Shown here piece by piece: positions 62,667-64,000 of a stretch of DNA of 64,000 nucleotides. Source of the stretch: an uncultured Acidimicrobiaceae bacterium (GTDB lineage: Bacteria; Actinomycetota; Acidimicrobiia; Acidimicrobiales; SZUA-35); NCBI GenBank assembly GCA_947259095.1, contig CAMYLA010000004.1:162579-226578 (forward strand), given 5' to 3'. A program made the translations under genes and the position numbers. Below the pieces are notes generated by a model. It was not told the origin of the DNA. It searched no databases and was given only the letters and a program-made list of their open reading frames with translations. How positions within the stretch are numbered: position 1 is the first letter of the stretch; every line of letters begins with the position of its first letter.

Positions 62667-62815
62667 GACCTGCGGGGGGCATCTGCGCGCCGGAGACACT
62701 TGGGTTCTCGAGGAGCTCCGTCGCGCACGCCGAGCCGACCTCGGTGACACGTACCCCCTCGATGCCCCCCGAACGGTGCTACCGGAACCGGCGATGCCTG
62801 TCGACAATTGAACAG

Positions 62816-63400
62816 ATGGGATCCTTGAACCGCTCCGTCGTGGAGGCGATGCCCGATGAGCGCGTGTTTCTCGCGGCGAGCTACCTCGATGTCGCGGAGG
62901 CCGAAGCGGACTTCGAGGCGCTCCGGCGGCTGTACGTCGATCTCGGCGAAGCTCCTGGCTTCGACGCCGTGACGATCGGTCGGAAGGCATCGGGAGAGGT
63001 CCGATTCCATCGAGAACCCGATCGTCCACCGGGTTCGGATGCGGACGAGCACGTCGCGCCCAGTCTGGCTGCCGGCCTTGCGGCCGCGCTGTTCCCCTCG
63101 GTCGCCGCCGACAGCCCGGTCGGGCGGCTGCGGGAACGGGAGATCCTCGCAGCCTCTGCCGGGGTCGTCGCGATCGCTCTCGGCCGCACCGATCTCAGCG
63201 AACTCGGAGATCGCCTGGATTCCTCGTCGGCGGGCCTCATCGCTGCCGCCCCGGCCGAACAGCAGGACCGGATCCGGGCCGTGCTCGCCAACGCGCACGC
63301 CACGATCGCCCGGGTGGCGTCGGTCGACATCGAACCGATCGTGCGAATGACCGCCCACCTTCAACGAGCCGCATCGAAGAGACGGCGGGGAACGTCGTAG
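62816..63400 (+). CDS. Hypothetical protein (DUF1269-like)
   Basis: A 194-aa protein: FLAASYLDVAEAEADFEALR, FDAVTIGRKASGEVRFHREP, an Ala-rich helix LAAGLAAALFPSVAAD and VVAIALGRTDLSELGDRLD. It resembles proteins of the DUF1269 type in plan, without strong evidence. ATG 62816 is assumed; a GTG at 62840 is an alternative. Function unknown. Confidence 0.5.
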   Translation: MGSLNRSVVEAMPDERVFLAASYLDVAEAEADFEALRRLYVDLGEAPGFDAVTIGRKASGEVRFHREPDRPPGSDADEHVAPSLAAGLAAALFPSVAADSPVGRLREREILAASAGVVAIALGRTDLSELGDRLDSSSAGLIAAAPAEQQDRIRAVLANAHATIARVASVDIEPIVRMTAHLQRAASKRRRGTS

Positions 63401-63440
63401 CCGTCCGACATCGCCGTGGCGCGCCGCTACTCCACGCTGG

Positions 63441-64000
63441 TCAGTCGGGCAAGTAGCCCAGGGCCTGTGCCTTGGCGACCGCCTCGCGGCGTCCGTGGAC
63501 GTTCAGCTTGTCGTACAGCCGCACGGTATTCTTCTTCACCGTCCCCAGTGCGATGAAGAGCTCCCGGCCGATCTCCTGGTTGGTCTTGTGCTCCGCCAAG
63601 AGCCGCAACACGTCGAACTCACGGGGCGTGAGGGTGGGCTCGCCGGCAACCATCGGCACGGTCGGTGCGGCGGCCGCAGACCCTTCGTTGTCGGGCTCGA
63701 TCGCGGCCAGGACGGCTCCGACGTGACCAAGGAGATCGCCGGTGACGTCGAGGCGGTGCAACAGCGGTATGAGTGCGGGTCCGAGCTCGGCAATCATGCG
63801 GATGATGCCACCGTCGTGCGACAGCGTCACGGCGCGTTCGAGCGAGTCGAGGGCGCCGGACTCGTCGCCGTCGGCGGCACGATCAAGTGCGCGCAGCCCG
63901 AGCAGCCGAATGGTCAGCGGGCGGTGGTTGCGTCGTTGTGCAGCATCGAGGTATTGCTCGAGCAACTGCCGCCCGCGATCGGCATCGGGCTTCGAGGACA
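63441..64000 (-). CDS. LuxR-family LAL-type regulator (C-terminal part; 5' end outside window)
   Basis: The frame is open to the window edge. The visible 186 residues hold TPR-like helices (LLGLRALDRAADGDESGALD, SLERAVTLSHDGGIIRMIAE) and a C-terminal LuxR helix-turn-helix (LTPREFDVLRLLAEHKTNQE, then IGRELFIALGTVKKNTVRLY). This is the usual end of large ATP-binding MalT/LAL regulators. It is a separate gene from the regulator remnant at 58179-59585. Confidence 0.85.
   Translation of the reverse strand, partial: SSKPDADRGRQLLEQYLDAAQRRNHRPLTIRLLGLRALDRAADGDESGALDSLERAVTLSHDGGIIRMIAELGPALIPLLHRLDVTGDLLGHVGAVLAAIEPDNEGSAAAAPTVPMVAGEPTLTPREFDVLRLLAEHKTNQEIGRELFIALGTVKKNTVRLYDKLNVHGRREAVAKAQALGYLPD

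Overview
The window reads as a chromosomal segment of a high-GC actinobacterium, probably of the Acidimicrobiia (inference from the SenX3/RegX3-like pair, a UPF0182 protein, a DUF2342 zincin, a DivIVA-like protein, a large SARP regulator, GTG/TTG starts and GC-rich codon use; no ribosomal gene is present to fix the taxon).

Region 1 (1-26.3 kb) is ordinary core genome: a phosphate-type two-component system, two MFS transporters, a zincin-like protein, an SDR, a PDZ protein with a dead trypsin-like domain, MoaE next to an MreB-like actin homologue, a HEAT-repeat protein, a Lon-like PDZ protease, a DivIVA-like coiled-coil protein, UPF0182, MsrA, a 1264-aa SARP/AAA/TPR regulator, a CoA transferase and an initiator tRNA.

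Region 2 (26.25-39.56 kb) is a genomic island inserted at the 3' end of the tRNA-fMet gene. The 45-bp end of the tRNA is repeated exactly at 39516-39560 and imperfectly at 38246-38290, so two elements seem stacked in tandem. The larger carries a tyrosine integrase, decayed metal-resistance genes, and an eight-gene, mostly ATGA/GTGA-coupled minus-strand operon (36970 down to 28949) divergent from an AraC-type regulator. Two genes of this operon look broken but are best read as selenoprotein genes. A GrdB-like protein has UGA in a UxxC motif, and an AhpC/TSA-like redoxin has UGA in a WUPPC motif. Just downstream of each UGA is a perfect 6-bp hairpin with the same GGUCG loop, as expected of a bacterial SECIS. 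The other genes encode a TauD/TfdA oxygenase, a small membrane protein, a ThDP enzyme, a serine hydrolase, a DinB-like protein and an MBL-fold hydrolase. I do not recognise this combination as a described pathway. The smaller element holds an AAA ATPase tail and a PIN toxin/antitoxin pair.

Region 3 (39.6-43.4 kb) has acyl-CoA related genes: two hotdog thioesterases, a MaoC-type hydratase and a zinc alcohol dehydrogenase.

Region 4 (43.7-54.4 kb) is a second minus-strand catabolic operon headed by a TetR regulator: arylsulfatase, MBL hydrolase (paralogue of the island copy), DUF1330 proteins, haloalkane dehalogenase, SRPBCC protein and a sulfatase/DJ-1 fusion. Its distal end is a mosaic of truncated genes (dehalogenase, DinB, aldehyde dehydrogenase).

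Region 5 (54.4-64 kb) mixes intact small membrane proteins, an alpha/beta hydrolase, MazEF-like and HigBA-like toxin-antitoxin loci and a LuxR-type regulator running off the window with several chimeric gene remnants. The repeated pattern, the front of one gene joined in the same orientation to the back of another, suggests serial deletions in an accessory region.
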